Of a DNA stretch of 58,865 nt, positions 12,698 to 21,029 are shown in pieces. The stretch is from a virus. Position 1 is the stretch's first letter. Each line of letters opens with the position of its first letter. Location of the stretch: IMG/VR virus record IMGVR_UViG_3300032050_008696, positions 1 to 58,865 of that record; one strand, written 5' to 3'. The notes under the pieces are model-generated. The model searched no databases. It was not told the origin of the DNA and worked only from the letters and a program-made list of their open reading frames with translations. Made by a program: the position numbers and the translations under genes.

Positions 12698-13150
12698 ATG
12701 AAAGTTGAGTTACAAAGTTATTTAAAGAAAAAGTTTCCTGCGTTGTATCAATCAAACTTTGAATTTGAATGTAACGATGGATGGTTTCGAATATTATTAT
12801 GGTTGAGTAGATATTTGGAAATGTACATCACACAACAAAATGAAATGGCTACAAAAAATCCACAATATTATCAGCCGGTAAAACAAGTTACAGCTAGACA
12901 GATAAAACAAAAATTTGGCACTTTAAGATTCTACTATGAAGGAGGAGATGAACATATACGATCTATAGTAGAATATACTGAATTTATCTCTGGCTATATT
13001 TGTGAAGAAACAGGATCTATGAACGATATTGGCTATAACAGAAAAGGATATGTACAAGTACTACATAAAGATTTAGCAAAAAACAAAAATGATTTTAACT
13101 TCGTTGATGACGAAGAGTTACGAACACTACTAAAAACATATGATAAATAA
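12698..13150 (+). CDS. conserved phage protein of unknown function
   Basis: 150 aa. The start at 12698 is preferred over an in-frame ATG at 12629 because the first 23 residues of the longer form look like translated intergenic DNA. The motifs D-G-W-F near residue 27, K-F-G-T-L-R-F-Y-Y near 75 and C-E-E-T-G near 110 recur in a conserved but uncharacterised family of large phages and bacteria. The 3' end overlaps the protease gene by 11 bases. Confidence 0.75.
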   Translation: MKVELQSYLKKKFPALYQSNFEFECNDGWFRILLWLSRYLEMYITQQNEMATKNPQYYQPVKQVTARQIKQKFGTLRFYYEGGDEHIRSIVEYTEFISGYICEETGSMNDIGYNRKGYVQVLHKDLAKNKNDFNFVDDEELRTLLKTYDK

Positions 13151-13739
13151 ATTAATGATTAAATCCGAAGACGATTTGGACAACCACTACGAAAAACAAA
13201 AGTTCGTATCTGTTATAGATAATAATGAATTGTATTTCTACAACGAAGTTAATAATGAATCAGTGTTAATGTTAAATAAAACATTAAATGATTTAACCAG
13301 ACAGTTGTTGATCACACAAATAACTTTTGATCTTAAAGAAACACCTCATATCAAGTTACATATCAATAGCGACGGTGGTGAAGTATTTGGTGCATTAAGT
13401 ATCGTTGATCGAATTAAATCATCTAAGGTACCAGTTTATTCCTATGCAGAGGGATTGGTTGCAAGTGCTTCTACCTTGATAAGCGTAAGTTGCCATAAAC
13501 GTTACATACGTAGAAATACCATATTATTAATTCATCAAGTACGTAGTTGGTTTGAAGGAACATACGAAGACTTTAATGACGAAAAACAAAATATGGATTT
13601 GGTTATGAAAATAATCAAAGATGTATATCTAAAACACACTAAATTTACAGAGGAAGAGTTAAACACACTATTAAAACGAGATATTTATCTAAATGCAGAT
13701 GATGCTATAAAATATGGACTTGCAGACGAAATTATCTAA
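13140..13739 (+). CDS. ClpP-like serine protease
   Basis: 199 aa. The crotonase-fold triad is complete: Ser109 in G-L-V-A-S-A, His132 in L-I-H-Q, and Asp181 before the A-D-D-A helix. N-S-D-G-G at 76-80 is the oxyanion turn. The N-terminus lacks the usual ClpP axial-loop sequence, so docking to host ClpX/ClpA is uncertain. Phage proteins of this type either mature capsids or interfere with host proteolysis; nearby genes are not head genes, so I cannot choose. Confidence 0.88.
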   Translation: MINKLMIKSEDDLDNHYEKQKFVSVIDNNELYFYNEVNNESVLMLNKTLNDLTRQLLITQITFDLKETPHIKLHINSDGGEVFGALSIVDRIKSSKVPVYSYAEGLVASASTLISVSCHKRYIRRNTILLIHQVRSWFEGTYEDFNDEKQNMDLVMKIIKDVYLKHTKFTEEELNTLLKRDIYLNADDAIKYGLADEII

Positions 13740-14052
13740 AGAGGGATATGTTTATATTATAAGTAACAGCAATTTCCCAGGCTATTACAAGGTGGGAATA
13801 ACTCATGATATAAAAGAACGATTACGAACATACCAAACAGCATCTCCATTACGCAACTACAAAATAGAATATTATATTCATCATCCAAACTGTTATCGTG
13901 CTGAAAAACAAATAGCCGAAAAACTTAGGTATTTTGCTACCGAAATCAAAAATGAATGGTATAAATGTGCACTCGAAATTGTAAAAGATAGACTTGACGA
14001 GAGTTTAGAACCCGAAGAAAATGTGTTGACTTTTATAAAAAGAGGTGTATAG
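13714..14052 (+). CDS. T5orf172/MUG113-type GIY-YIG nuclease-like protein
   Basis: 112 aa. G-Y-V-Y-I-I-S opens the domain, then Y-Y-K-V-G-I-T and an Arg-Leu-Arg turn, and later R-A-E-K-Q-I-A with the catalytic-type Glu, and N-E-W-Y. It starts inside the protease gene, overlapping by 26 bases in another frame, so the two are co-translated. Whether it cuts DNA or only binds it is not known for this family. Confidence 0.85.
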   Translation: MDLQTKLSKEGYVYIISNSNFPGYYKVGITHDIKERLRTYQTASPLRNYKIEYYIHHPNCYRAEKQIAEKLRYFATEIKNEWYKCALEIVKDRLDESLEPEENVLTFIKRGV

Positions 14053-14065
14053 TTATATCATAGTT

Positions 14066-14710
14066 ATGAGCACAATTGCTAATAAATTGATATGTTTGAA
14101 CCTAAATGCTAACTGGCAGCCAGTTGGCTTTAAGACCGTAAAAGATGCGATTATTGATCTTTGTGGATCTGAAGTCGATGGCAAACCAACCAGTCTAGCA
14201 CTAGACATCGACTATGAATTGGACAGTAACGGAGAGCCAAACCTTTCCGAACCAAAGTCCATGAATCCTGTAAGTTGGTCTGAATGGATTAAACTGCCTA
14301 TTCGGTCATGGGATCTAGTAATTCATTCAGCTCATATGTCGGTTCGTGTACCAACTGTAATCATCGCTACAAACTTTAACAAAATGCCTGTAAAGACATT
14401 TCGGGGAAAACCTAGCAAGGATGCAATATACACCCGTGATGCTGGTATCTGTCAGTACACTGGTAAGAAAGTTGATCGTAATAGCGCAACTGTTGATCAT
14501 ATTGTGCCTCGTAGTAAAGGTGGAGAAGATACTTGGACCAATCTAGTATTGTGTTCAAGAGAGGTCAACTCTAAGAAAGGCAATCGTATGAACAATGAAG
14601 CTGGTCTGAAGTTGATTAAACAACCTACAGTTCCAAATGCTGTACCAATATCAGCACTAATACGTGAAGCTAAACATAAAGATTGGGAACACTTTTTAAT
14701 GGGTGTTTAA
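14066..14710 (+). CDS. HNH endonuclease
   Basis: 214 aa from ATG 14066; an upstream GTG at 14045 is less likely. An N-terminal domain of about 120 residues precedes a classical HNH core: C-Q-Y-T-G-K near 131, T-V-D-H-I-V-P-R-S-K-G-G near 143-154, W-x-N-L-V-L-C, then N-x-K-K-G-N-R. This whole-length type is common in phages and in bacteria near restriction loci. It ends just before a strong terminator. Confidence 0.88.
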   Translation: MSTIANKLICLNLNANWQPVGFKTVKDAIIDLCGSEVDGKPTSLALDIDYELDSNGEPNLSEPKSMNPVSWSEWIKLPIRSWDLVIHSAHMSVRVPTVIIATNFNKMPVKTFRGKPSKDAIYTRDAGICQYTGKKVDRNSATVDHIVPRSKGGEDTWTNLVLCSREVNSKKGNRMNNEAGLKLIKQPTVPNAVPISALIREAKHKDWEHFLMGV

Positions 14711-14716
14711 ACCACG

Positions 14717-14749
14717 AAAGATATAATCTTCGGATTATATCTTTTTTTT
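14717..14749 (+). terminator. rho-independent terminator with UUCG loop
   Basis: An 11-bp perfect stem (14718-14728 with 14733-14743) capped by a C-UUCG-G tetraloop, followed by eight T. It closes the 12698-14710 operon. Confidence 0.93.
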
Positions 14750-14766
14750 ATTTATATTTATTGTAT

Positions 14767-15354
14767 GTGGACCAATACAATAAATTTCTATTAGAAGCAT
14801 ACCGCGGCGGACTACGTGCTTGGTTTGGTAAAGGACCAGTAGGTAGTTCAAGTGGTGGGGGATGGGATCGTTATGACAGTACCGGTAAAAAGGCCGGTAA
14901 ATGTGGTGACGCTAAACAAGGCAGTAGTTACAGCGCTTGTTTAGGTAAAAAATACGCAGCAAGATTAAGAGCTAAAGGTGGCAAAAAAGCTATAGCTAAT
15001 TGGGTTAAACGAAAGAAATCGGCTCAACGTGCTGCTGGTAGAGGAGAAAAAGGTAGTGGTAGTAAAGGACAATCTCCGGTCAGAGTAAGTTATAAAGAAG
15101 AACTAAGTGAAATATTTGTTATAAACCATAAAGACGAATTGAAAAAAGACCTAATTCAGTTTCTAAAACAAGAATTTCAAAAAGGAGAATTGAAACCAAT
15201 TCACTTGGGAATAAGCACCACCGAATTTAAACCTGACGACTGGTTAGACGAAATCGCTGAGAATTTAGTGAATCGTTTAATTTCATACTTTGAAACGATA
15301 CGAAGTCAAACTGAAAAAGACATGTATTCACCGGCGACCGTATCGGACAATTAA
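14767..15354 (+). CDS. DUF5872-type protein, possible virion or nucleoid protein
   Basis: 195 aa if it begins at GTG 14767, just after the terminator; an upstream ATG at 14683 would run through that terminator. The segment around residues 15-80 (Gly-Gly-Gly-Trp-Asp-Arg-Tyr-Asp, Lys-Cys-Gly, Ala-Cys-Leu, Trp-Val-Lys-Arg-Lys) matches a Gly/Lys-rich domain in many large-phage proteins; a cognate appears in the 391-aa protein at 22652. The C-terminal half is a helical acidic domain. Confidence 0.75.
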   Translation: MDQYNKFLLEAYRGGLRAWFGKGPVGSSSGGGWDRYDSTGKKAGKCGDAKQGSSYSACLGKKYAARLRAKGGKKAIANWVKRKKSAQRAAGRGEKGSGSKGQSPVRVSYKEELSEIFVINHKDELKKDLIQFLKQEFQKGELKPIHLGISTTEFKPDDWLDEIAENLVNRLISYFETIRSQTEKDMYSPATVSDN

Positions 15355-15374
15355 GATTATAATATTAAATGTTG

Positions 15375-15403
15375 TTGATTGTAAACTAGTTATATAGTAA
15401 AGT
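15375..15403 (+). promoter_or_regulatory. sigma70-type promoter for the 99-aa and helicase genes
   Basis: TTGATT (15375-15380), 17-nt spacer, TAAAGT (15398-15403). Eight nt lie between the -10 and the ATG at 15412. Confidence 0.65.
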
Positions 15404-15411
15404 ATAAAGAT

Positions 15412-15711
15412 ATGAGTTACTATATTAAAGATACAACAATAAACAAAGTTCTCACATTTACTGACCCAAATGAAGTGGTTAGTTATTTAGAAAATCTTTG
15501 TCGTAAACAACTTAAAAAAACCCGTAAGGAAATGATGTTTGAGATGGAAAGTCTCGGTCACGGGTATGATGATCCACAGGGTGTAAACTTTACAACCATG
15601 ATGGGTGAATATTTTGAAGTTGGTGCTTTAAAGAAAGATGGCAGAATGGTACGTACCAACATTCATGAGTTGGCTAGAAATTTGAAATATCGTAAAGAAA
15701 TGGGTGATTGA
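15412..15711 (+). CDS. hypothetical protein, 99 aa
   Basis: Small mixed alpha/beta protein with a Met-rich middle. It lies directly behind the promoter at 15375-15403 and just upstream of the helicase, probably in the same transcript. Family not recognised. Confidence 0.65.
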   Translation: MSYYIKDTTINKVLTFTDPNEVVSYLENLCRKQLKKTRKEMMFEMESLGHGYDDPQGVNFTTMMGEYFEVGALKKDGRMVRTNIHELARNLKYRKEMGD

Positions 15712-15714
15712 TAT

Positions 15715-17319
15715 ATGATTAACTTGGATATCAAGTGGTCAGATCCAGTTCAAATCGAAAAAAACGGAGATATAACATTTCAACGTGAATGGATAATTAG
15801 TCCCGTTTATCTAAACCAATTCTTCGCTTACTGGAAAGTAAACAAACTTGCTTTAAAAAGCAAAGGATATGGTGTAGTCAAAAGAGAAAATGACTGGGTT
15901 CTCACAGAAACCAAAGATAATCCAACACTATTCAGAGATCCAAAAAAACCCAAACAAAAAATAGACGAATCACTTCCAGATTATGAAGTTAAAAATCCAG
16001 ATGGATTACGTCCATGGCAAGTTAATGCTGTCAGTAAAATAGTATCGTCTATCAAAAAGTGGGGAGCTGCCGTAGACGGAAGTGACGTTGGCATAGGCAA
16101 AACCTATACAGCCACAGCTGTAGCTAGAGAACTCAATATGGACATTATGATAGTATGTCCAAAAGCAGTAAAAGAAAGTTGGAAACGTGTCGTTAAGAAT
16201 CATTTTAAAATGTGGGGTAAGTGTGTGGGTATTACCAACTATGAAGCCTTACGTACAGGCAAAACAGATAACATATTTGCATCATATGTAAAACGTAGAG
16301 ATACCCACCGTAAAGAATTCGTCTGGAAAATACCAAAAAACACTATCATTGTATGGGATGAGGCACAAAAGTTAAAGAATGCCAAAACCAAGAATAGTGA
16401 AATGTGTATGGCAGCACTCAAACAAGGTTATAAGATGTTGTTTTGTAGTGCTACTATGGCTACCAATCCGCTTGAACTACGTACAGTAGGACAATGTATT
16501 CAGTTGTTCAAGAACAATAAACAATATTACGAATGGGCATATGCACATGGTGTTACTAGGGGTAGATTTGGACTAGAATTTCGCGGTAATATAGATGCTT
16601 TAAAGAAACTAAGTAATGACATATTTGTTAACAGAGGCGTTCGTCTCAATCGTGATACCATTCCTAACTTTCCAGAAAGTCAAATTATCGCAGAATGTTA
16701 TGAAATGGAAAAAGAAGATCAAGACAAGATCAATTCAGCATACGAAGAAATGCAACTTGAATTGTTAAAGATCGAAAAACTACTAAAGAAAGATAAAAGA
16801 AGCAGTGAACTTACAGCAATACTAAGAGCTAGACAAAGAGTAGAAATGATCAAAGTTCCACTCTTCGTTGAAATGGTAGAAGAGGCTCTAGAAAACAATA
16901 TGAGTGTTGCTGTGTTTCTAAACTTCTCAGAGACTATTGAAGCACTTAGTCAAAGATTGAATACTAAGTGTGTTGTTAACGGTGAAGCTAAATATGCCAA
17001 ACACCGTCAACAAAACATAGACGATTTTCAGGCAGATAAACAAAGGGTTATATTAATAAATCTCGCCGCTGGTGGTGCGGGATTGAGTCTACACGATGTT
17101 ACTGGTAAGTATCCTCGTTTGGCGTTAATCAGTCCATCATATTCAGCTGTGAATATGAGACAGGCAACCGGTAGAGTATGGCGTGATAGTGCTAAGAGTA
17201 AAAGTATACAAAAGATTGTGTTTGTGTCAGGCACAGTCGAAGAAAAAGTATGTAACAGTGTAAATCAAAAGTTAGCTAACTTGGATTTACTAAACGATGG
17301 AGATATGAATTATGTCTAA
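15715..17319 (+). CDS. SNF2/UvsW-type superfamily 2 helicase
   Basis: 534 aa. Walker A G-I-G-K-T at 126-130, D-E-A-Q at 215-218 (motif II), S-A-T at 245-247 (motif III), and motif VI Q-A-T-G-R-V-W-R near residue 485. Two RecA-like domains are complete. The first ~95 residues are an extra domain that may bind the fork or a partner. By type and setting it could do fork regression or recombination tasks like T4 UvsW, but it is SNF2-like rather than a close UvsW homologue. Confidence 0.9.
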   Translation: MINLDIKWSDPVQIEKNGDITFQREWIISPVYLNQFFAYWKVNKLALKSKGYGVVKRENDWVLTETKDNPTLFRDPKKPKQKIDESLPDYEVKNPDGLRPWQVNAVSKIVSSIKKWGAAVDGSDVGIGKTYTATAVARELNMDIMIVCPKAVKESWKRVVKNHFKMWGKCVGITNYEALRTGKTDNIFASYVKRRDTHRKEFVWKIPKNTIIVWDEAQKLKNAKTKNSEMCMAALKQGYKMLFCSATMATNPLELRTVGQCIQLFKNNKQYYEWAYAHGVTRGRFGLEFRGNIDALKKLSNDIFVNRGVRLNRDTIPNFPESQIIAECYEMEKEDQDKINSAYEEMQLELLKIEKLLKKDKRSSELTAILRARQRVEMIKVPLFVEMVEEALENNMSVAVFLNFSETIEALSQRLNTKCVVNGEAKYAKHRQQNIDDFQADKQRVILINLAAGGAGLSLHDVTGKYPRLALISPSYSAVNMRQATGRVWRDSAKSKSIQKIVFVSGTVEEKVCNSVNQKLANLDLLNDGDMNYV

Positions 17320-17650
17320 ACAAAACAACAAATACTTGGTAAAATCTGCTAACTGGTCTATGACTGTTAGTATCAATGAAGAAATATTTGACGATCCTCA
17401 TATTGAAGCGTGTACGAGGTGTATTGAAGAAAAAATAAAGTCCTTACATATGAATGATGATTTTCTTGTTAACCCAATTATGTTTGTTAAAAGTTTAAAA
17501 CGTAAAAACAGTAGAGAAAAAATCGTTAATACATACAAAGTATTACTAAATGCAGGTTTTCCAAGCAGAGCAGAAACTCTACGCAGAATATTTTTTGACA
17601 CAACCGAAGTGGATTTAGCAACCGAACCACTATCTTCATCTAAATTCTAA
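17312..17650 (+). CDS. hypothetical protein, 112 aa
   Basis: Overlaps the helicase end by 8 bases and abuts the next gene at TAATG. Predominantly helical with two Cys. Gene order suggests a helicase accessory, but nothing in the sequence shows a function. Confidence 0.65.
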   Translation: MSKQNNKYLVKSANWSMTVSINEEIFDDPHIEACTRCIEEKIKSLHMNDDFLVNPIMFVKSLKRKNSREKIVNTYKVLLNAGFPSRAETLRRIFFDTTEVDLATEPLSSSKF

Positions 17651-18396
17651 TGGACAATATATTTGATCAACAACAAATTGCAAAAAAGTTAGAAGAACTT
17701 GATGCTCTAAAAGCTAAAGTAGAACAATTAATATCTTTAAGTGAACTTGGTCAAGACGTTAAAAAAGAACTTGATGAGTTTAAAGAATTACGTTCTAAAG
17801 GTGTAACAATTCCACATTTAGAAAAGCAATTTGCTGATCAGATATATCCTAAACGACCAAATCTTGGTAGATATAGTAAACCTATTACCCAGTCTGAAAT
17901 TCAAGAAGCTATTGATAGAGCACCATCCGCTAAAATGGCAGCAAAACTTTTGGGTGTTTGTTATTTGACGTTCAAAACACACGCTAGAAAATATGGTATA
18001 CACGTAACAAAAGGATGGCCAATTGTTAAAGGTACAAAAGCACCACGAAGTTTAAGTAATCCACACGTAGGAAAATATCCTATCAACGACATTCTGGATG
18101 GCAAACATCCAGATTTTCCAATACACAGATTAAAAGATAAATTGATACGTTCTGGTATAAAAAAAGCAGAGTGCGAACAATGTGGATTTCACGAAAGAAG
18201 AATTACCGATGGCAAATTGCCATTATTGTTGAACTTTGAAGACGGTAATAACAAAAATCATAAATTAGAAAATATGAGACTTCTTTGTTATAACTGTACA
18301 TTTACAAGTGGTAAAGGATATATAAGTAAAGGACCAAAAATATTTGATCCAGACACATTACAAGATAGTAAAAAAATACTAAAACAAAGATTCTAA
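17650..18396 (+). CDS. coiled-coil, HTH and degenerate HNH-like zinc protein
   Basis: 248 aa. Residues 5-60 form a coiled coil, about 85-120 look like a helix-turn-helix (A-K-M-A-A-K-L-L-G-V), and the C-terminal 80 residues resemble an HNH finger with C-x-x-C and C-x-x-C. The usual Asp-His of the HNH core is replaced by Asn-Phe, while the later Asn and Leu-Leu-Cys are kept. Catalysis is therefore doubtful; a DNA-binding regulator derived from a homing enzyme is possible. Confidence 0.7.
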   Translation: MDNIFDQQQIAKKLEELDALKAKVEQLISLSELGQDVKKELDEFKELRSKGVTIPHLEKQFADQIYPKRPNLGRYSKPITQSEIQEAIDRAPSAKMAAKLLGVCYLTFKTHARKYGIHVTKGWPIVKGTKAPRSLSNPHVGKYPINDILDGKHPDFPIHRLKDKLIRSGIKKAECEQCGFHERRITDGKLPLLLNFEDGNNKNHKLENMRLLCYNCTFTSGKGYISKGPKIFDPDTLQDSKKILKQRF

Positions 18397-18397
18397 C

Positions 18398-18865
18398 ATG
18401 AGCAACTATCAACACCTATTATCAAAACATGGTATATTAGTTTCATTTAACATTGCTAGAAGAATCAAGCCGTCACAAATAAATGCTATAAGGAAACGAC
18501 TAGAAAAAAATAGCGCTGATCCTAAAAAGATTGAAAAACAAATAAGTAAAGAAGTAAAAAAACGTACAGAAAAATATCTTGATGAAAACGATATACCAGG
18601 TATGGTTACACAAGATTATCGTGGAGAAAAAATAGTAATCAATCCAAAAATACAAAGAAAAATATTATCTCTTGCTAATAAAGTAGTTGACTTTGCTAGA
18701 ACAAATAACTTTTCAAAAGAACATATAATATTTTTTATTCAAGCAGTATTTCACTTGTTAAAAATAACAAATGAAGACATGGAAAAATTCAAACAAAAAT
18801 ATAATATTAATCAAGACTCGGACGATGACTATTTAGATGAAGACGGTGATGAGCCTGGATTTTAA
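18398..18865 (+). CDS. hypothetical protein, 155 aa, acidic tail
   Basis: Lys-rich helical N-terminus and middle, ending in an Asp/Glu-rich tail of about 20 residues. The stop overlaps the next start (TAATG). No family recognised. Confidence 0.65.
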   Translation: MSNYQHLLSKHGILVSFNIARRIKPSQINAIRKRLEKNSADPKKIEKQISKEVKKRTEKYLDENDIPGMVTQDYRGEKIVINPKIQRKILSLANKVVDFARTNNFSKEHIIFFIQAVFHLLKITNEDMEKFKQKYNINQDSDDDYLDEDGDEPGF

Positions 18866-19977
18866 TGAAACTTATGGAAATATTAAATATTAATGATGTT
18901 ATACCCTTTATTGAAGGTAAAAAGGTTATATTTGTTACTGGTGTTACTGGACAAGATGGCAGTCACATGGTTGATTACCTATTAGCAAATACCGATTATT
19001 TTATTGTGGGCGGTGCTAGAAGATTGAGTATCAAGAATCACGAAAATATAAAACATCTTGAAACTAACACAAGATTCAAATTGGTAAACTTTGATTTGAG
19101 TGATGCTCACAGTATCAGTAAAATAGTAGAAAAGTTAAAACCAGAATATTTCATTAATTTAGCCGCACAAACATTCGTAGGTAGCAGTTGGGACTTTCCA
19201 GCACAAACGTGGGAATGTAATACCACAGGTGTAATTCATATACTTGAAGCAATTCGTCAACACAAACCAACTTGTAGATTCTACAATGCTGGTAGTAGTG
19301 AAGAATATGGTAATGTAGCCTACACTCCACAAGATGAAAATCATCCATCCAAACCGCGTAGTCCATATGGAGCTAGTAAATCAGCGGCTAGACAATTAGT
19401 AAAAGTATACAGAGAAAGTTATAATCTATATGCAGTACAGGGTTTATTATTCAATCATGAAGGTACTAGAAGAGGTGAAGAGTTTGTTACTCGTAAAATT
19501 ACCAAAGGTGTAGCTAGAATCAAAAAAGCTATATTAGAAGGTAAATCATTTGAACCTATTGAACTTGGTAACGTAAAAGCAAGAAGAGATTGGAGTGATG
19601 CCGAAGACTTCGTTGACGGTATATGGAAGATGTTGAATCAAGAAACCCCAAATGAATATGTGTTATCAAGCAATGAAACACATACCATTGCCGACTTTGT
19701 ATATTACGCATTTAAAGCAGCTGGTATCGAAGGTGGATGGCACGGCGAAGCCGAATCGTCAGAATTTAGTATTACTACACAAGATGCTTTGAAGTATGAT
19801 CCCGTAGCATCTGTATTGGTTAAAATCAATCCAAAGTTCTATAGACCAGCCGAAGTAGAATTGTTATTGGGTGATAGTACAAAAGCTAGAAACGAATTAA
19901 AATGGTCACCAAAAACATCTTTTGAACAACTTATAGATAAGATGGTTAAAAACGATTTAACTCAAGTTGGACTATAA
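18865..19977 (+). CDS. gmd: GDP-mannose 4,6-dehydratase
   Basis: Converts GDP-mannose to GDP-4-keto-6-deoxymannose, precursor of GDP-fucose, GDP-rhamnose, GDP-colitose and GDP-perosamine. 370 aa. G-V-T-G-Q-D-G at 26-32, S-S-E-E-Y-G at 144-149, Tyr168 and Lys172 as YxxxK, N-H-E and R-R-G-E-E-F-V-T further on are family hallmarks. The first 18 residues are an extra leader. No dedicated GDP-fucose synthase is evident, but a GT11 fucosyltransferase lies at 24635. Confidence 0.93.
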   Translation: MKLMEILNINDVIPFIEGKKVIFVTGVTGQDGSHMVDYLLANTDYFIVGGARRLSIKNHENIKHLETNTRFKLVNFDLSDAHSISKIVEKLKPEYFINLAAQTFVGSSWDFPAQTWECNTTGVIHILEAIRQHKPTCRFYNAGSSEEYGNVAYTPQDENHPSKPRSPYGASKSAARQLVKVYRESYNLYAVQGLLFNHEGTRRGEEFVTRKITKGVARIKKAILEGKSFEPIELGNVKARRDWSDAEDFVDGIWKMLNQETPNEYVLSSNETHTIADFVYYAFKAAGIEGGWHGEAESSEFSITTQDALKYDPVASVLVKINPKFYRPAEVELLLGDSTKARNELKWSPKTSFEQLIDKMVKNDLTQVGL

Positions 19978-19988
19978 TTATAAAGTAT

Positions 19989-20387
19989 ATGAGTGAATCT
20001 TATACATTATATAACGAAACAGTAATGGATCATTTTATTAACCCCCGTAATATGGGTGACATAAAAGAACCCGACGCCGTTGGTGAAGTAGGAGCGGCAG
20101 CATGTGGTGATATAATGAAGATTAGTCTTAAGATCGACGATACAACCAGAAAGGTTGTTGATGCACGATTCAAGACATTTGGTTGTGGTAGTGCTATCGC
20201 AGCTTCATCAATGGCTACCGAATTAATAAAAGGTAGAACAATAGATGAACTTGAAAAAAACTTTAGCAATGATAATATTGTAGAAGCATTGGGTGGTTTA
20301 CCGCCTGTAAAAATTCATTGCAGTGTACTAGCACACGAAGCACTCAGTGCAGCATTAGAAGATTACAAAAAAAGAAAAGGAATATAA
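19989..20387 (+). CDS. iscU: IscU/NifU-type iron-sulfur scaffold protein
   Basis: 132 aa, full IscU length. The three cluster cysteines are present: Cys39 in A-A-C-G-D, Cys66 in F-G-C-G-S and Cys111 in K-I-H-C-S, with Asp41 and Lys108 nearby. Bacterial IscU builds [2Fe-2S] clusters with host IscS. L-P-P-V-K resembles the HscA-binding L-P-P-V-K motif. A plausible client in this genome is the RfbH-like dehydrase, or the nuclease at 37219 (inference). Confidence 0.92.
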   Translation: MSESYTLYNETVMDHFINPRNMGDIKEPDAVGEVGAAACGDIMKISLKIDDTTRKVVDARFKTFGCGSAIAASSMATELIKGRTIDELEKNFSNDNIVEALGGLPPVKIHCSVLAHEALSAALEDYKKRKGI

Positions 20388-20390
20388 GTT

Positions 20391-20657
20391 ATGTTTAACA
20401 ATAAAATTGACGGAATGAATCAAACACCAACTCTTAACTTTGGTTTAAAAGATACCAAACCAGTACAATGTACCGATTGTAAAGGCGAAGTGTTTCAAAA
20501 CGGAGTTCTATTTAGAAAAGTAAGTAAAATACTTGCTGGTACTGATAAAGACGCTTTAGTACCTATCACAATACCATATTGTGTAAACTGTATGGCTCCA
20601 TTGGATGAACTACTACCACCCGAACTGAAACAACCAAAGTTTAGCTTAGAACAATAA
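20391..20657 (+). CDS. conserved phage zinc-ribbon protein
   Basis: 88 aa with C-x-x-C at 27-30 and C-x-x-C near 64-67, the four ligands of a zinc ribbon or rubredoxin-like knuckle. It begins 4 bases after iscU. A small metal-binding protein; the alternative that it holds iron is open. Followed by a terminator. Confidence 0.7.
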   Translation: MFNNKIDGMNQTPTLNFGLKDTKPVQCTDCKGEVFQNGVLFRKVSKILAGTDKDALVPITIPYCVNCMAPLDELLPPELKQPKFSLEQ

Positions 20658-20663
20658 AAAAAC

Positions 20664-20687
20664 AAAACCCTCGTAAGAGGGTTTTTT
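20664..20687. terminator. bidirectional rho-independent terminator
   Basis: A 9-bp stem AAAACCCTC/GAGGGTTTT with loop GTAA, with T runs on both strands. It separates the convergent genes ending at 20657 and 20689. Confidence 0.92.
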
Positions 20688-20688
20688 G

Positions 20689-21027
20689 TTATCCAAACAA
20701 CATAGTCTTGGGAGTGACCTTTTCTTCTCTAACTCCCATTCGACCCTTAAGCATTCTTAACGCTGATTTCGGATTCATCGTACCGAAGTTAAATCCAACA
20801 ATACCATACTTGGTACAAAACTCTTCTAATTCTTGAATATCTTTAGGATCGTATTCTTGAACCGGAGTATTAATATATCCTGTTTCATCTTGTATATTTG
20901 ACTGTTTACGTCTCAACATAGCTTGATATGGATCAAAACCATTACTAGCAGGCACAGGCGCATTCTGTTGACGTATTACCATCATAGCTTGTAAGTTACC
21001 CATACCTACTGTAGGCCACTCTTCCAT
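20689..21027 (-). CDS. probable virion protein, 112 aa
   Basis: Pro/Gln/Met-rich N-terminal half, then a compact domain near residues 65-112 with a Met/Asn/Pro turn. It ends a five-gene minus-strand block that includes a lysozyme-type protein. Structural role inferred from that position only. Confidence 0.6.
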   Translation of the reverse strand: MEEWPTVGMGNLQAMMVIRQQNAPVPASNGFDPYQAMLRRKQSNIQDETGYINTPVQEYDPKDIQELEEFCTKYGIVGFNFGTMNPKSALRMLKGRMGVREEKVTPKTMLFG

Positions 21028-21029
21028 AA

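Noticed and set aside
13140-13739. Prohead protease
   Set aside because: The protein is ClpP-like with no head genes nearby; a capsid-maturation role cannot be supported from this window.
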